DNA from: Atkinsonella hypoxylon
Taxonomy: Eukaryota > Ascomycota > Sordariomycetes > Hypocreales > Clavicipitaceae
Assembly: GCA_000729835.1 (NCBI GenBank)
Contig: JFHB01000163.1
Span: 1-64,000, forward strand
DNA length: 64,000 nt
Direction of reading: 5' to 3'
The notes under the pieces are model-generated. The model saw only the letters and a program-made list of their open reading frames with translations. It searched no databases and was not told the origin of the DNA. Numbering within the stretch: position 1 is the stretch's first letter; each line of letters begins with the position of its first letter. A program made the translations under genes and the position numbers. Of this stretch, positions 49,501-61,989 are shown in pieces.

Positions 49501-51904
49501 TAATACTACTGCGAATAGTACTAAACCACTAAGTTCTAAACAGCTATATCTAGCTAATTTAGAGCCTTCTAAGACCTATAAGCCTAATTTTACTAAAATA
49601 AGGGCTATAGGCTTCTATTGCGAAGTTCTAATTCCTTTAGAACAAAGATCTAGGTTGCAGAAGCTAGCTAAAAGAACTATTCCTAGTAGACTTTTAGCTA
49701 CACTAAGTTCTAATGTATATCTAATATACATCCCCTCTAAACGAGCTGTTATAAAGACTAGCTTCGTTAAAATTATAGAAGGAATAGGTCCTATTTTATA
49801 GGGCATCCCTAAGGTTCCTATTAGTTCTATAGTGGATAATCCTTTAGAGGGAGAAATCGATAACTAGCAGTTAGTAGATAATTATACTCCTAAATATCCT
49901 TATCCTAGTTATCTAGATATGCCAAATTATCCACTAGAACCTATAGAAAATCAAGCTCTTCTACTAAGCAACTCTATAGAAGCTGTAGAGGCCCCTAAAG
50001 CCCCTATATCTATAGAAGCCCCTTAGGCTAATATAGAACCTATAGAAGCTGAAGCTGATGCTAATGCTATAGATTTAGATGGAGATATATTTTCCTTAAT
50101 TAAGGATCTATGCTTTAAGGCTAGAACTAAAGCAGCTATTACTTCTAATAGTAAGGATGAACTTCCTAATACGTAGAAGCAAGCCCTAAAAAGCTCTGCT
50201 AAGCAGCATTAGATAGAAGCTACCTATAGCGAATTTAAGCAGCTATTAGCTGCTAGAACCTTTAAATTTATAGGGAAAGACTAAGTACCTAAGGGCTGAA
50301 GAGTTCTAAAGAATAGGCTTATTTATAGGCTTAAAAAGGATAAAGAAAATAATCCTATTAAATATAAGGCCTGCCTTATTGCTAAGGGATTTATGTAAAT
50401 AGAAGGTTAAGACTATCTAGAGACCTTTGCTGCAACTAGTATACCTCCTAGCTAGCGTATATTATTAGCTCTTGCAGCTTTTAATAACTAGGAAGTTAAG
50501 CAAATCGACTTTATAGAAGCGTTTCTAAATAGCAAGCTAAAAGAAGCTATTTATATAGAAATCCTAGATAGATTCGTTAAATTTGCAGAAGCAACGCCAT
50601 TAGTAGCTAAGCTACTAAAAAGCTGTAATTACAAGCCCTCTAAAGAGCAAGTAATTAAGCTAGAAAAATCCCTCTATAGTCTAAAGCAAAGTCCTAGAGA
50701 ATAGCAGCAAATTCTAATAGAATTACTTTAAAAGTATAGATTTAAACCTCTTATATTAGACTTAGCAGTCTTTTATAACCTAGCTACATTTACGTATATT
50801 GCTACTTATATAGATAACTGTCTTCTAATTAGGCCTGATTTACAATATATTAATAAGCTCAAAAAGCTACTAAATTAAGCTTATTTAATAGAAGATAGAG
50901 GACCAGCAGAATTCTTTCTAGGTATGTAAATTACCTATAATAGGTCTAAAAGGTCTATTAAAATCCACTAATCTTAATACATCCTTAAAGCCCTAGAAAG
51001 ATTCAAAATGCTAAATACTAAGCTGGCTTCTATCCCTATACAGCTAGGAATTCTAAAGCAACTAGTTATAAAACTCCTCTTAAAATCCGATTATAAGCTT
51101 TATTAGAGCATAATAGGCACTATAATGTACCTAATGTTGCTAACTAGGGCTAATATTGCTTTTTCTGTTTAGTAGCTATCAACCTTCCTAGCTAAGCCCT
51201 ATATAGAGCACCTAAACGCCTCTAAGCACCTCCTAAGGTACTTAAGTGGTACTAGAAGCTTTGCTATTATTTATAAGCATTCTATACCACTAGGGTCCTC
51301 TTCTAAAGCTTCTAGCTCTAAAGAAGTACTTAAGACCCTCCTTGGTTATTGCAATAGCGATTTTGCTAGTGATAAAGTCTCTTCTAAATCAACCTATACT
51401 TATCTATATAAGCTAGCTAGTGGACCTATTAGCTGGAAATCGAAGAAAGCTAGTACTATTGCTCTTTCTACTTTAGAAGCAGAATCTAATGTATTATCTA
51501 AAGCTATTAGGGAATTAGAGTGGCTCTACAGCCTTTTTAAGGAGATAAAGCTGCCTTTAACCCCTTCTATTCCTATTAGGTGTAATAATTAAGGCGCTAT
51601 AGTTACTGCTTACAACCTAACGTTGTATAGTAGAACTAAGCACACCCTTTTAAAGTTTAACTACATTAGGGAAAAGATTTATAAAGGTATAGCTAAGGTT
51701 AGTTATATTAATACAAATTAGATGCTAGTAGATAGCCTAACTAAGCCTCTTGCTATTTAAAAGCATTAACAATTTATTAAGTTACTAGAGCTTTCTAGCT
51801 AGCTTATAAAAGCAATAAAAACACTTAAAAAATCGAAAAGCAACGAAAAAACAGTTAAAAATCAAAAACAACAAAAACAATTAATAACAACTAGTTATAT
51901 TTAA
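46571..51904 (+). pseudogene. copia gag-pol pseudogene of C4, single continuous frame
   Basis: A single frame of about 1,777 codons from ATA (mutated ATG) at 46571, broken only by in-frame TAG/TAA/TGA. Gag covers about residues 1-430 and is followed by a Ser/Asn/Lys/Arg-rich tract (about 375-465) with no CCHC zinc knuckle. The protease site is at residue 509 (Asn for Asp, then IGST). Integrase: His779, Tyr784 (for His), Cys813, Cys816, then core Asp843, Asn907 (for Asp) and Glu942. A 103-codon open stretch at 49490-49801 covers the integrase C-terminal part, followed by an acidic linker. RT from about residue 1250, with catalytic box Tyr1413-Ile-Asp-Asn. RNase H from about 1560, with the KTLLGYCNSDFA and STLEAE boxes. 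The stop at 51902 is a Gln codon in C2, so the native end may be slightly further. Confidence 0.93.
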
Positions 51905-52052
51905 CTATAACTACCCTAGAATTGCTGGAATTAGTTATGTTATTTAGTTCTGTTATTAGTACTGTATTTCGTTAGTTAATTCTAACTTAAATATCCTTTA
52001 AAGGAGCTAAGTTGCTTATAGAACTAGTTACTTCTTACATTTCTAGAGGGAG
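51905..52052 (+). other. 3' untranslated part and polypurine tract of C4
   Basis: Short region between gag-pol and the 3' LTR, ending in TCTAGAGGGAG directly before TGTTAAAA; the AGAGGGAG is the likely polypurine tract. Confidence 0.75.
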
Positions 52053-52747
52053 TGTTAAAAATAAGCTACCCTGTATAGCCTATTTTTATGCCTACTAGTT
52101 GCTCTATTACGTAACCCTTATTAGGTCTTGTTACGTTAATTTTTAGTAGAGATATTGCTGTTACTAGATGCAAAACATCTAGAATCGACTAAGGCAAAGT
52201 TGCCTAACCTATAGTTAACTTTAATAGCGATTTTCTCTACAACTAGCAATAGTAGAAATTTAAGAAGTATACTATTTAAAAGCCTAGAATTAGAGCTATC
52301 TAATAGTATAATTGTTAGATAGAGTTGCTTATAAGGGTTGCTTATTATTAGTGGAATTTGTTAAATTGTGCACGTAGGCGTCTCGTTTGTATAGCTGTAA
52401 GTCGATTTTTTTGTTTTTATATAGTAAATCTTTTTGTAGAAATTATAAAGTAGCCTACAAGCCCCTTCTAGCAACTACAGCCCGCTAATATAGTTAGTAG
52501 GTCTATAAGGGACTAGAAAGATTTAAGATTCTACCCTTACTAAGTTCGTTACAGCGCTCTTAATATAAAGATACTACTATTACAGTTATCTATTGCCTCT
52601 ACGTGATCTATACTATACACTACAGCTTGATTTAGGCCGCTGCTGCTTCCACTACGTAATAATTGCTAGGAGCAATTACAGGTGCTAAATCTAAGAGACC
52701 ACTACCCTCTTAGATATCTAGTCCTGTAATCCCTATTATTTTCAATA
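52053..52747 (+). repeat. copia 3' LTR of C4
   Basis: 695 bases; ends TTTTCAATA with the terminal CA mutated to TA. Hairpins A, B and C are present. Right flank GTTGT is gypsy G3. Confidence 0.93.
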
Positions 52748-53512
52748 GTTGTTATTAGAGGTGCATTAGTTTACTAAACTAAATATATAGTTAGCCTTCT
52801 ATAGGATCTAGATAGTAAACAGTAAGAAGTACCTTACAGCGTTCTATACCTAGTTTAGCCTCTTTAAATAGCTAGTTTGCCCCTTTAGGTTAGTAGAGGC
52901 TCCAGCTACATTTTAATAATATATTAATAGTATACTAGAAGAGGCCCTTAGAGATTATATAACTGCTTATTTAGATAACGTCCTTATTTACACTAGAGGT
53001 TCTAGGAAAGACTATATATATAAAGTATAGAGAATCCTAGAAAAGTTGCAGTTAGTAGAGCTGCACTTAGATCTTAAGAAATACTGCTTTACTACAACTA
53101 AAGTTAAATACCTTAGCTTTATAGTTGTAGTAGGAAGGGAGATATACCTAAATCTAAAGAAGATTGTAGCTATCTAGAAGTAGTAAGCTCTTACTAAGTT
53201 ATAAGGGGTATAAAGCTTCCTTAGATTTATAAACTTCTACTGCAACTTTATATTAGATTTCTTAGATATTATAGAGCCTTTAGTTAACTTAATAAAGAAG
53301 GGAGTTCTATTCTAGTAGATAGAGGAATACAAGAGGTTATTTATAAGGCTTAAGGAGGCCTTTACCTTATACTTAGTCTTAGCTTAATAGAACCCTAAGA
53401 AGGATATAGTAGTAGAGGTTAATTGCTTAAGAGAGACCTTTAGTAGCTGTTTATTCTAATATAATAAAGCTAGTGTACTGCAGCCTATAGTATACTATTT
53501 AGCTAGGCTATT
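52748..53512 (+). mobile_element. gypsy fragment G3 (RT to RNase H)
   Basis: 765 bases of G-family sequence, parallel to about 15905-16664 of G2, bounded by C4 on the left and X2 on the right. The RT catalytic box at 52968-52979 reads Tyr-Leu-Asp-Asn: one Asp is kept, unlike the Asn-Asn of G2. Stops fall where Trp codons are expected. It is an RT-RNase H pseudogene fragment. Confidence 0.88.
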
Positions 53513-53996
53513 TTGTCGACTCAAAACCAAACCCCCAAATGACCATGCAGCCTACGCTAAAGCAGGTAACAATATAGCGCACATTAAGATCGAAGAGAAT
53601 CGGCAGAGAGCGAGATATTTAACGGTATATACTATTAGACAATAGCAGGCAAGAAGATTAAATAGTTAGAAAAGGCAGAAATAAAATATTAATTGTAGCT
53701 TAGAAGATATATATACGCAAAAGGAGCTAAATATACTAAAGAGTTAGGGAAAGTGTTATTAGCAGTAAAGTAATGTCTCTTAAGCGTTAAGTGTTGTAAA
53801 TTAAAGTAGGCTAAAAGATATTAATTAATTAAAAGAGTAAAAGCCTAAAAAGAGTTAGCAGAAGCTGCTTATACGCTTACTTTATTTTACTATCTATATA
53901 TCTAGGAGATATACACTTTTATAGAGAAAAATCTATATATAGTATCCCTTATAAAGCTAATATAAAAGCGTAAGGGGGTAACCTTACTGCAATATA
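53513..53996 (-). repeat. LTR of X2
   Basis: 484 bases, same length as both LTRs of X1. The first ~110 bases are again spared (TTGTCGACTCAAAACC, GATCGAAGAGAATCGGC) while the inward part is mutated. Confidence 0.92.
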
Positions 53997-55793
53997 ATAT
54001 CTCTTTAGTTATAAATAAGCTTATAAAGTAAGACTTATAAGTAACTTAACCCTTTAGCTAATTCCCTTAATCCTAAAGTCTTAATCCTCTTATCTTCTAT
54101 AATAGCTTTAGCGTCTTTAGTGTATATAGTAGCGTCCCTTTTACTAATAATAGCGTTTTTATAGCTAGGCGCTTTTCTTTATAATAAGTAACTCTTTTTT
54201 AGCGATTTACACTTTATTTAGTTGCCTTAGATGTAATTAAATAGTGTTTTTTATTTGCCTTAATTATCTCTTATTAAGCGCTAGAATAGAAGAGAGCTAG
54301 CAGTATAACACTAAGGTTTATATTAGTAATAGAATTATAGGCTATTATAGGTTGTTTAGCAATATATCTTTAAGCTAACGCTTCTATTTAATCCTTTATA
54401 GTGTAGTATTCTTTAGCTCTAAGCGCTTATTTTACTGCTCTTATAATCTCTTTATCCCTTTACCTAGATTTCTACTTCTACGCTAATAGCTCTATAAAAT
54501 ATAAAGACAGCAGCTAATACTTTAAGTTCTATAATTATTGTAAAAGCTAGTTCTTACTGTAAGATTCTATTTAATCTTTTTATATAAGATCTTACAGTAT
54601 ACTAGAAATTCTAGTAGAAACCTCTAAATTGTTTAGTAGTAATAACAATAAAGAGCTTTATAAATTAGTTATAAGCTGTAGTAGCACCTTAAACGTTACA
54701 ATTAAAGACTTCTTTTGTGCAAAAGGGAGCAGCTTATAATATATAAGAGCTTAGCTAGGCTTACTTATTTACATTAGAAGATATAAACGCTATTCTCTTG
54801 CTATTATTACTGCTTTAATAGTTCTATTATAGATAATAGGATTGCTATTAAACTAGATAGTAGCAACAAACTAATTCTTCTAAAGTTATATAAGTATTTA
54901 TCTATTAACCTCTATTAACTATTTAATTACTTAATTATAATTACTTAAGGTAAATTTCTAGGCATTAAGCTCCTTTAGAATAGGAATTCTACTACTAGTT
55001 ATTTATAAGTAATATCTTAAGATAAAACGCTTTATAGTATCTTCCTAGAGGTAGCTAAGGTTAAAGCCTATAGTCTTAGCTTTTTTAATAACTATATACC
55101 TATTTATAAAACTAAGCTTATTTACTACTATTATGCATAGAACTATTATAACCCTATTAGTACCTTTACAGTAGTTATAAGACTAATTAATAGAGTTATT
55201 AGTTATAACCTAGTTGTAAAGGCGCAGTTTAAATTTATTCCCTAATGTTTAGGTAATTCTATAGTTACTATATTAAGTGTAAGGTATATTGTATAAGCTG
55301 TTACTAATAAGATTAATTAGAAGATACCTAACTAAACAATAAAGCGTTTATATTAAGAAGGATAAACAGGTATATCTGCATTCCTAGTTGCTTTTCTGCT
55401 TATAATATAGTACTAAAATCGCCTAGAATAGGTATAAATACTAAAGGAGCTATAAAGTTTATGCCTAACTATAGACTATAGCTTTAAACCTTTTAATTCT
55501 GCCTTTAGGTTCTATATTAAAGTAATAATAGTATCCCTTTAAGCAATTAAAGATAAAATAAGTCTAGTAGTTGTTAAAGAAGAGAAAGCTAGCAATAAGT
55601 CTTTACTTACTTATTTTGTTGTATAAGGCAGAAGGGTTATAGCTTATATTATAACAGCAGGAAATAAGTTAAAACCTATCTTTAATTCTATATACCTTTT
55701 AACCTATAAGTCTTGCGATCTTGCTTTAGTCTGTCTCTTCTGTATTAATTATAAAAGACTCCTTAAAGATAACTGCTGCATACTTAATCCTAT
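53997..55793 (+). pseudogene. Unrecognised plus-strand coding-like tract in X2, part 1
   Basis: Counterpart of 32041-33849 of X1, opposite to the element's gag-pol strand. It differs from X1 mostly by C/T and G/A transitions, so both copies were mutated separately from a common ancestor. The reading frame near 55510-55793 matches the one in X1 and some codons stopped or changed in X1 are less damaged here. No family recognised. Confidence 0.42.
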
Positions 55794-56502
55794 TATTGAA
55801 AATAATAGGGATTACAGGACTAGATATCTAAGAGGGTAGTGGTCTCTTAGATTTAGCACCTGTAATTGCTTCTAGCAATTATCACGTAGTAGAAGCAGCA
55901 GCGGCCTAAATCAAGCTGTAGTGTATAGTATAGATCACGTAGAGGCAATAGATAACTGTAATAGTAGTATCTTTATATTAAGAGCGCTGTAACAAACAAG
56001 TTAGTAAGGGTAGGATCTTAAATCTTTCCAGTCCCTTATAGACCTACTGACTATATCAGCAGGCTGTAGTCGCTAGAAGGGGCTTATAGGCCACTTTATA
56101 ATTTCCGCAAAAAGATTTACTATATAAAAACAAAAAAATCGACTTACAGCTATACAAACGAGACGCCTACGTGTATAATTTAACAAATTCCACTAATAAT
56201 AAGCAACCCTTATAAGCAACTCTATCCAACAATTATACTATTAGATAGCCCTAATTCTTAGCTTTTGAATGGTATACTTCTTGAATTTCTACTATTACTA
56301 GTTGTGGAGAAAATCGCAGTTAAAGTTAACTATAGGTTAGGCAACTTTGCCTTAGTCAATTCTAGATGTTTTGCATCTAGTAACAGCGATATCTCTACTA
56401 AAAATCAACGTAACAAGACCTAATAAGGGTCACGTGATAGAGCAACTAATAGGCAACTAGCAAGCATAAAAATAGGCTATACAGAGTAGCTTATTTTTAA
56501 CA
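55794..56502 (-). repeat. copia 3' LTR of C3
   Basis: 709 bases, TG..CA ends with the outermost GT mutated to AT on the plus strand (TATTGAAAA). Hairpins A, B, C present. The complement of the polypurine tract, CTCCCTCTAGAAA, follows at 56503. Confidence 0.93.
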
Positions 56503-56650
56503 CTCCCTCTAGAAATATAAGAAGTAACTAGTTCTATAAGCAACTTAGCTCCTTTAAAGGATATCTAAGTTAGAATTAACCAACGAAATACAGTACTAAT
56601 AATAGAACTAAATAACATAACTAATTCCAGCAATTCCAGGGTAGTTATAG

Positions 56651-59600
56651 TTAAATATAACTAGTTGTTGTTAATTGTTTTTATTGTTTTAATTTTTAAC
56701 TGTTTTTTTGTTGCTTTTCGATTTTTTAAGTGTTTTTGTTGCTTTTATAAGCTAGCTAGAAAGCTCTAGTAACTTAATAAATTGTTAATGCTTTTAAATA
56801 GTAAGAGGCTTAGTTAGGCTATCTGCTAGCATCTAATTTATATTAATATAACTAACCTTAGCTATACCTTTACGAATCTTTTCCCTAATGTAGTTAAACT
56901 TCAAAAGGGTATACTTAGTTCTACTATATAATGTTAGGTTGTAAGCAGTAACTATAGCGCCTTGATTATTACACCTAATAGGAATAGGAGGAGTTAAAGG
57001 CAGCTTTATCTCCTTAAAAAGGCTGTAGAGCTACTCTAATTCCCTTATAGCTTTAGATAATGCATTAGATTCTGCTTCTAATGTAGAAAGAGCAATAGTA
57101 CTAGCTTTCTTTAATTTCTAGCTAATAGGTCTACTAGCTAGCTTATATAGATAAGCATAGGTTAATTTAGAAGAGACTTTATTACCAGCAAAATCGCTAT
57201 TGCAATAACTAAGGAGGGTCTTAAGTACTTCTTTATAACTAATAGAACTATTAGAAGCTTTAGAAGAAGACCCTATAGGGTGTAGACTAGAACGCTTATA
57301 AATAATAGTAAAGCTTCTAGTACCACTTAAGTACCTTAGGAGGTGCTTAGAGGCGTTTAGGTGCTCTATATAGAGCTTAGCTAGGAAGGTTGATAGCTAC
57401 TGAACGGAAAAAGCAATATCAGCCCTAGTTAGCAACATAAGGTACATTATAGTGCCTATTATGCTCTAATACAGCTTATAATCGGATTTTAAGAGGAGTT
57501 TTGTAACTAGTTGCTTTAGAATTCCCAGCTGTATAGAGATAGAAGCTAGCTTAGCATCTAGCATTTTGAATCTTTCTAGGGCTTTAAGGATGTATTAAGA
57601 TTAGTGGATTTTAATAGACCTTTTAGACCTATTACGGGTGATTTATACACCTAGAAAGAACTCTGCTAGTCCTCTATCTTCTATTAGATAGGCTTAATTT
57701 AGTAGCTTTTTAAGCTTATTAATATATCGTAAATTAGGCCCAATTAGAAGACAGTTATCTATATAAGTAGCAATATATATAGATATAGCTGGGTTATAAA
57801 AGACTGCTGGGTTTAATATAAGAGGTTTAAATCTATGCTTTTAAAGTAATTCTGTTAGAATTTGCTGCTATTCTCTAGGACTTTGCTTTAGACTATAGAG
57901 GGATTTTTCTAGCTTAATTACTTACTCTTTAGAGGGCTTATAATTACAGCTTTTTAGTAGCTTAGCTACTAATAGCGTTGCTTCTGCAAATTTAACAAAT
58001 CTATCTAGGATTTCTATATAAATAGCTTCCTTTAGCTTGCTATTTAAAAACGCTCCTATAAAGTCGATTTACTTAACTTCCTAGTTATTAAAAGCTGCAA
58101 GAGCTAATAATATACGCTAGCTAGGAGGAATACTAGTTGCAGCAAAGGTCTCTAGATAGTCTTAACCTTCTATTTATATAAATCCCTTAGCAACAAGGCG
58201 GGCCTTATATTTAATAGGATTATTTTCTTTATCCTTTTTAAGCCTATAAACAAGCCTATTCTTTAGAACTCTTTAGCCCTTAGGTACTTAGTCTTTCCCT
58301 ATAAATTTAAAGGTTCTAGCAGCTAATAGCTGCTTAAATTCGCTATAGGTAGCTTCTATCTAATGCTGCTTAGCAGAGCTTTTTAGGGCTTACTTCTACG
58401 TATTAGGAAGTTCATCCTTATTACTATTAGAAGTAATAGCTGCTTTAGTCCTTGCCTTAAAGCATAGATCCTTAATTAAGGAAAATATATCTCTATCTAA
58501 ATCTATAGCATTAGCATCAATAGATTCAGCTTTAGCTTCTATAGGTTCTATATTAGCTTAAGGGGCTTCTATAGATATAGGGGCTTTAGGGGCCTCTACA
58601 GCTTCTATAGGGTTGCTTAGTAGAAGAGCTTGATCTACAGGTTCTAGTGGATAATTCAGCACATCTAGATAACTAGAATAAGGATACTTAGGAGTATAAT
58701 TATCCACTAATTCATCGATTTCTCCCTCTAAAGGATTATTCACTATAGAACCAATAGGAACCTTAGGGATGCCCTAAGAAATAGGGCCTATTCCTTCTAT
58801 AATTTTAACGAAGCTAGTCTTAATAACAGCTCGTTTAGAGGGGATATATATTATATATACATTAGAACCTAGTGTAGCTAAAAGTCTACTAGGAATAGTT
58901 CTTTTAGCTAGCTTCTGCAACCTAGATTGTTGTTCTAAAGGAATTAGAACTTTATAATAGAAGCCTATAGCCCTTATTTTAGTAAAATTAGGCTTATAGG
59001 TCTTAGAAAGCTCTAAATCAGCTAGATATAGCTGTTTAGGACTTAGTGGTTTAGTACTATTTGCAGTAGTATTAACTAAATCCACTATAGCAGGAAGGAT
59101 GTAAGACTATAGATACAGAGGTAATTGTAACCACTGTAGGGTAGCACGCAAACGGTCTAGAAGTACCCTTATAGCTCTCTCTATTAGCCTATTCTATTTA
59201 TAAATATAGGAGCAAGAGGTGCTAAAGCAAATACCCTTAGAAGATAGCTAAGCTTACAATCTAGTATTAATTTCTATACTACTATTAAAATAAAGGTGTT
59301 TAGGGTAGCAGTTATACTAGTTCTTTAATTCCTTAAAGAAGCCTTTAATATAGCTATAGAGAGTAGAACCCTCTTTATTAGCTAGATTAAAAGACTACTT
59401 ATACCGTAATTTTCTATTAATTAGAAAAAGAACTAGAGGCCTCTTATTGTGCAGTATAGGCTCTATTTTAACGGTATCTCCCTCTATAATATTTAAATAT
59501 CTAGGGGGGTTAGGAATAGCATGCTTGCTAGGTCTTCTAACAGCTTTAGCTTAGTTGCAAGCTAGGCAGTTAAAATCCTTTTCCTTAATTTTTGTAAAAT

Positions 59601-61989
59601 TAGGAATACCTTTAGTAATAGAAGTAGTCTTCTTTAGTAAAGGGAGTCCTATATGCCCTAATCTAACGTGCTAAGTAGCAGCTAATTCTAGTAGCTTCTT
59701 ATAGGAAGAAGAAGCAGTAGGATTTATACTACTAGAATTATCATTAGAGCTAGCTTCCTGTTGCTCCCTATCTTACTAGATCTCTTGAGAACTACAGGCC
59801 TCGTTTAAGGGATCTAGACAGCCACTTCCTCTAATATCCAGCAACTTAGGATTTAGACCTTCTAAATCCCCGTTATTAGAAGGAATCTAACTAGAAGCCC
59901 ATTTAGGAACTAGGGCTAATAGCTCTATAGCATCGTTATTGGTATTATCTTCTTCTTTAAAGTCAGATAATTCCTCAATTTGGCTATATTCCTCTGGATT
60001 AAAACTAAGCTGTTGAGGGATTTAAACCTCTATAGGATAACTAGTATTATAATTGCTATTATAACTACTAAATCCTATATAAGAGAGATTAGCGTGGTTT
60101 TTACACACTTTAGGGGTCTCTTGCCCCTTAAGCTGTAGAAAGAAACTATGCTTTTTGGGATTTAGAAGCCTACAGCAGCTTCTATTAGCTAGAAATAGCT
60201 AATTTCTAAGGAGAGTGCCCCCTGTTAAATAGTGCTTTAGACTACTAATTAGGTTAGTATCTAAACCTGGGCAATATAGAGCATCCTTTAGAGCTAAAGG
60301 CCTGTATTTAGCTGGATTTATACTAACTAGTACCTAAAATACAGCAGTTCCCTGTCCTTTAGGATAAATAGGACCTCCTCTAGTAGCAATAGGCGCGGTT
60401 TTACCCTTTTTTATAGGCTTAAAAGTCCTAAAAAATGCCTTATTGTTAACTATATAACAGGTAGAACCTGTATCGTATAGTAAGGAGTTTTTAATTATTC
60501 TATTAGAATAGTTAAAAGAAGGGGTATTATTACTAGTAGTACTAGTATCACTAGTAGTAGATTCTGTATCTAAATCGTAAGAATTATCACTACTAGAACT
60601 GCTAGAATCATTAGATTCTATAGTATCCTAGTTGCTAGTAGATAGGTTATAACAACCTATAGCAAAGGCAGCTTCTCTATCCTTATTCCTAGAATTTTTA
60701 TTACTTCTTCTTTAGCCCTTCCACTTCTTTTTATTCTTAGAGGCTTTATCTATATCTTTAAAGGCATTAGAATCGTTAGAATTAGAATCGGAATTCTTCT
60801 TCTAATTAGGAGGATTCTTTCCTTAGTTAGCTTTATTATTATTAGAACTATTAGAATTAGAAGCTTTATAACTAAGAGCCTTAGATATAGAGAAGCTTTT
60901 ATCTCTTTGTTCTTCTAATAAGTCAGCTATAAGGAACTGTAAATTCAGCATTTTTATAGATAAACCTTGTGCTCTAGCAGCTCTAATAGAATATTGCTGC
61001 CTTTTAGCCTAGCTAGGGAAGGTCTTCTTTAAAGCATTAATATAATAATTTACCTAGTCGATAGGATTAATAGCTACACCACAGAGCTGTAATCTAGCTA
61101 GTAAATTATTAAATTCAGCATTAAAGGCCTTTAAAGATCCCTTATAGTTCAAAAACGATAAGTTATAATAACTAGTATATAGCGTACTACGTTATATTTC
61201 AGCACTCTGCAAATATTGCCTAACTAGAACGTTATAGGCATCTACAAGGGACTTATGCTAGCTTATAGCAGCTTAAGGTCCAGATTAGCAACTATCTCTT
61301 ATAATTATAAGGATAATAGCTTGTTCTAAATCTACTAAAGTACTAGCTATACTAGGATTATTAATAAATTAAGGGAATCCTAATGCCCTAAATTAAATAG
61401 TTAAAGCTTACTTCTACTGTTCAAAATTTTCAGGGCCTTTTAGCTTAGCAGCCTCTAGAATTAAGTAGACCTTCTTATTTAGCTCTTTTATAGTGCCTTT
61501 ATTAAAAGTAGGCAGAAAAGTAGCACTATTAGAACTAGAAGGTTCAGGGGCTTTAAAAGAGACTTTAGAAGCTCTTTTAGAAGTAACAGAATCTACTACC
61601 TTAGAGGGAGACCCTATAGAGAGATTACCCATAGATATAATTATAGTATTTAATTTACTTAGTAAATCAGCTATATTACCTTTATTTTAGCTTTATTTTG
61701 CTTCACTATGCCTAATAAATCTATTTAGGGTCTCTTGTTGCTTATCTATTTAAGCTTTTAGATTAGCTTAAACATTATAGACTTACACTACTCTTTCAGA
61801 AGCTAATCTAGCTTCTTTTAGAGCCTTCTTAGCTGTATAATCTTCTTTATCAAAAGAGAAGTCTACTAGCTGAGGGAGGGACCTTACTAGACTAGGAAAG
61901 CTAGTAGCAGCAGCTGTAGCTAGTGTACTAGAACCACTACCCCGTTCAGGGCTTATGCTCTTTCCCTTGCCTATTCCTTTTGGTGCTAT
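56651..61989 (-). pseudogene. copia gag-pol pseudogene of C3
   Basis: Minus-strand gag-pol with start at 61987-61989 (ATA for ATG). Open stretches at 61414-61632 (gag), 58774-59085 (integrase C-terminal part) and 58558-58743 (linker) are all in the same frame, so no net frameshift exists between gag and linker. The RT catalytic box at 57754-57765 reads Tyr-Ile-Asp-Asn, as in C4. RNase H lies at about 56800-57500. Small length changes in T-runs near 56690-56730 shift the extreme C-terminal end. Many stops at Trp/Gln positions. Confidence 0.9.

Larger units (their letters stand above)
44912..52747 (+). mobile_element. full-length Ty1/copia element C4, best reference copy
   Basis: 7,836-base plus-strand copia: 5' LTR 44912-45617, primer site 45618-45637, leader, gag-pol 46571-51904, polypurine tract 52043-52052 and 3' LTR 52053-52747. 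The left flank is Y (TAAGT), the right flank is gypsy RT sequence G3 (GTTGT). The flanks differ, so no clean target duplication is left. Confidence 0.95.
53513..55793 (-). mobile_element. element X2, left part (interrupted by C3)
   Basis: Second copy of X, collinear with 31557-33849 of X1: an LTR at 53513-53996 and then the unrecognised region. Interrupted at 55793 by copia C3 and resuming at 63643. It lies in gypsy G3; the left flank ends CTATT. By comparison with X1 its gag-pol would lie beyond the right edge of the window on the minus strand. Confidence 0.92.
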
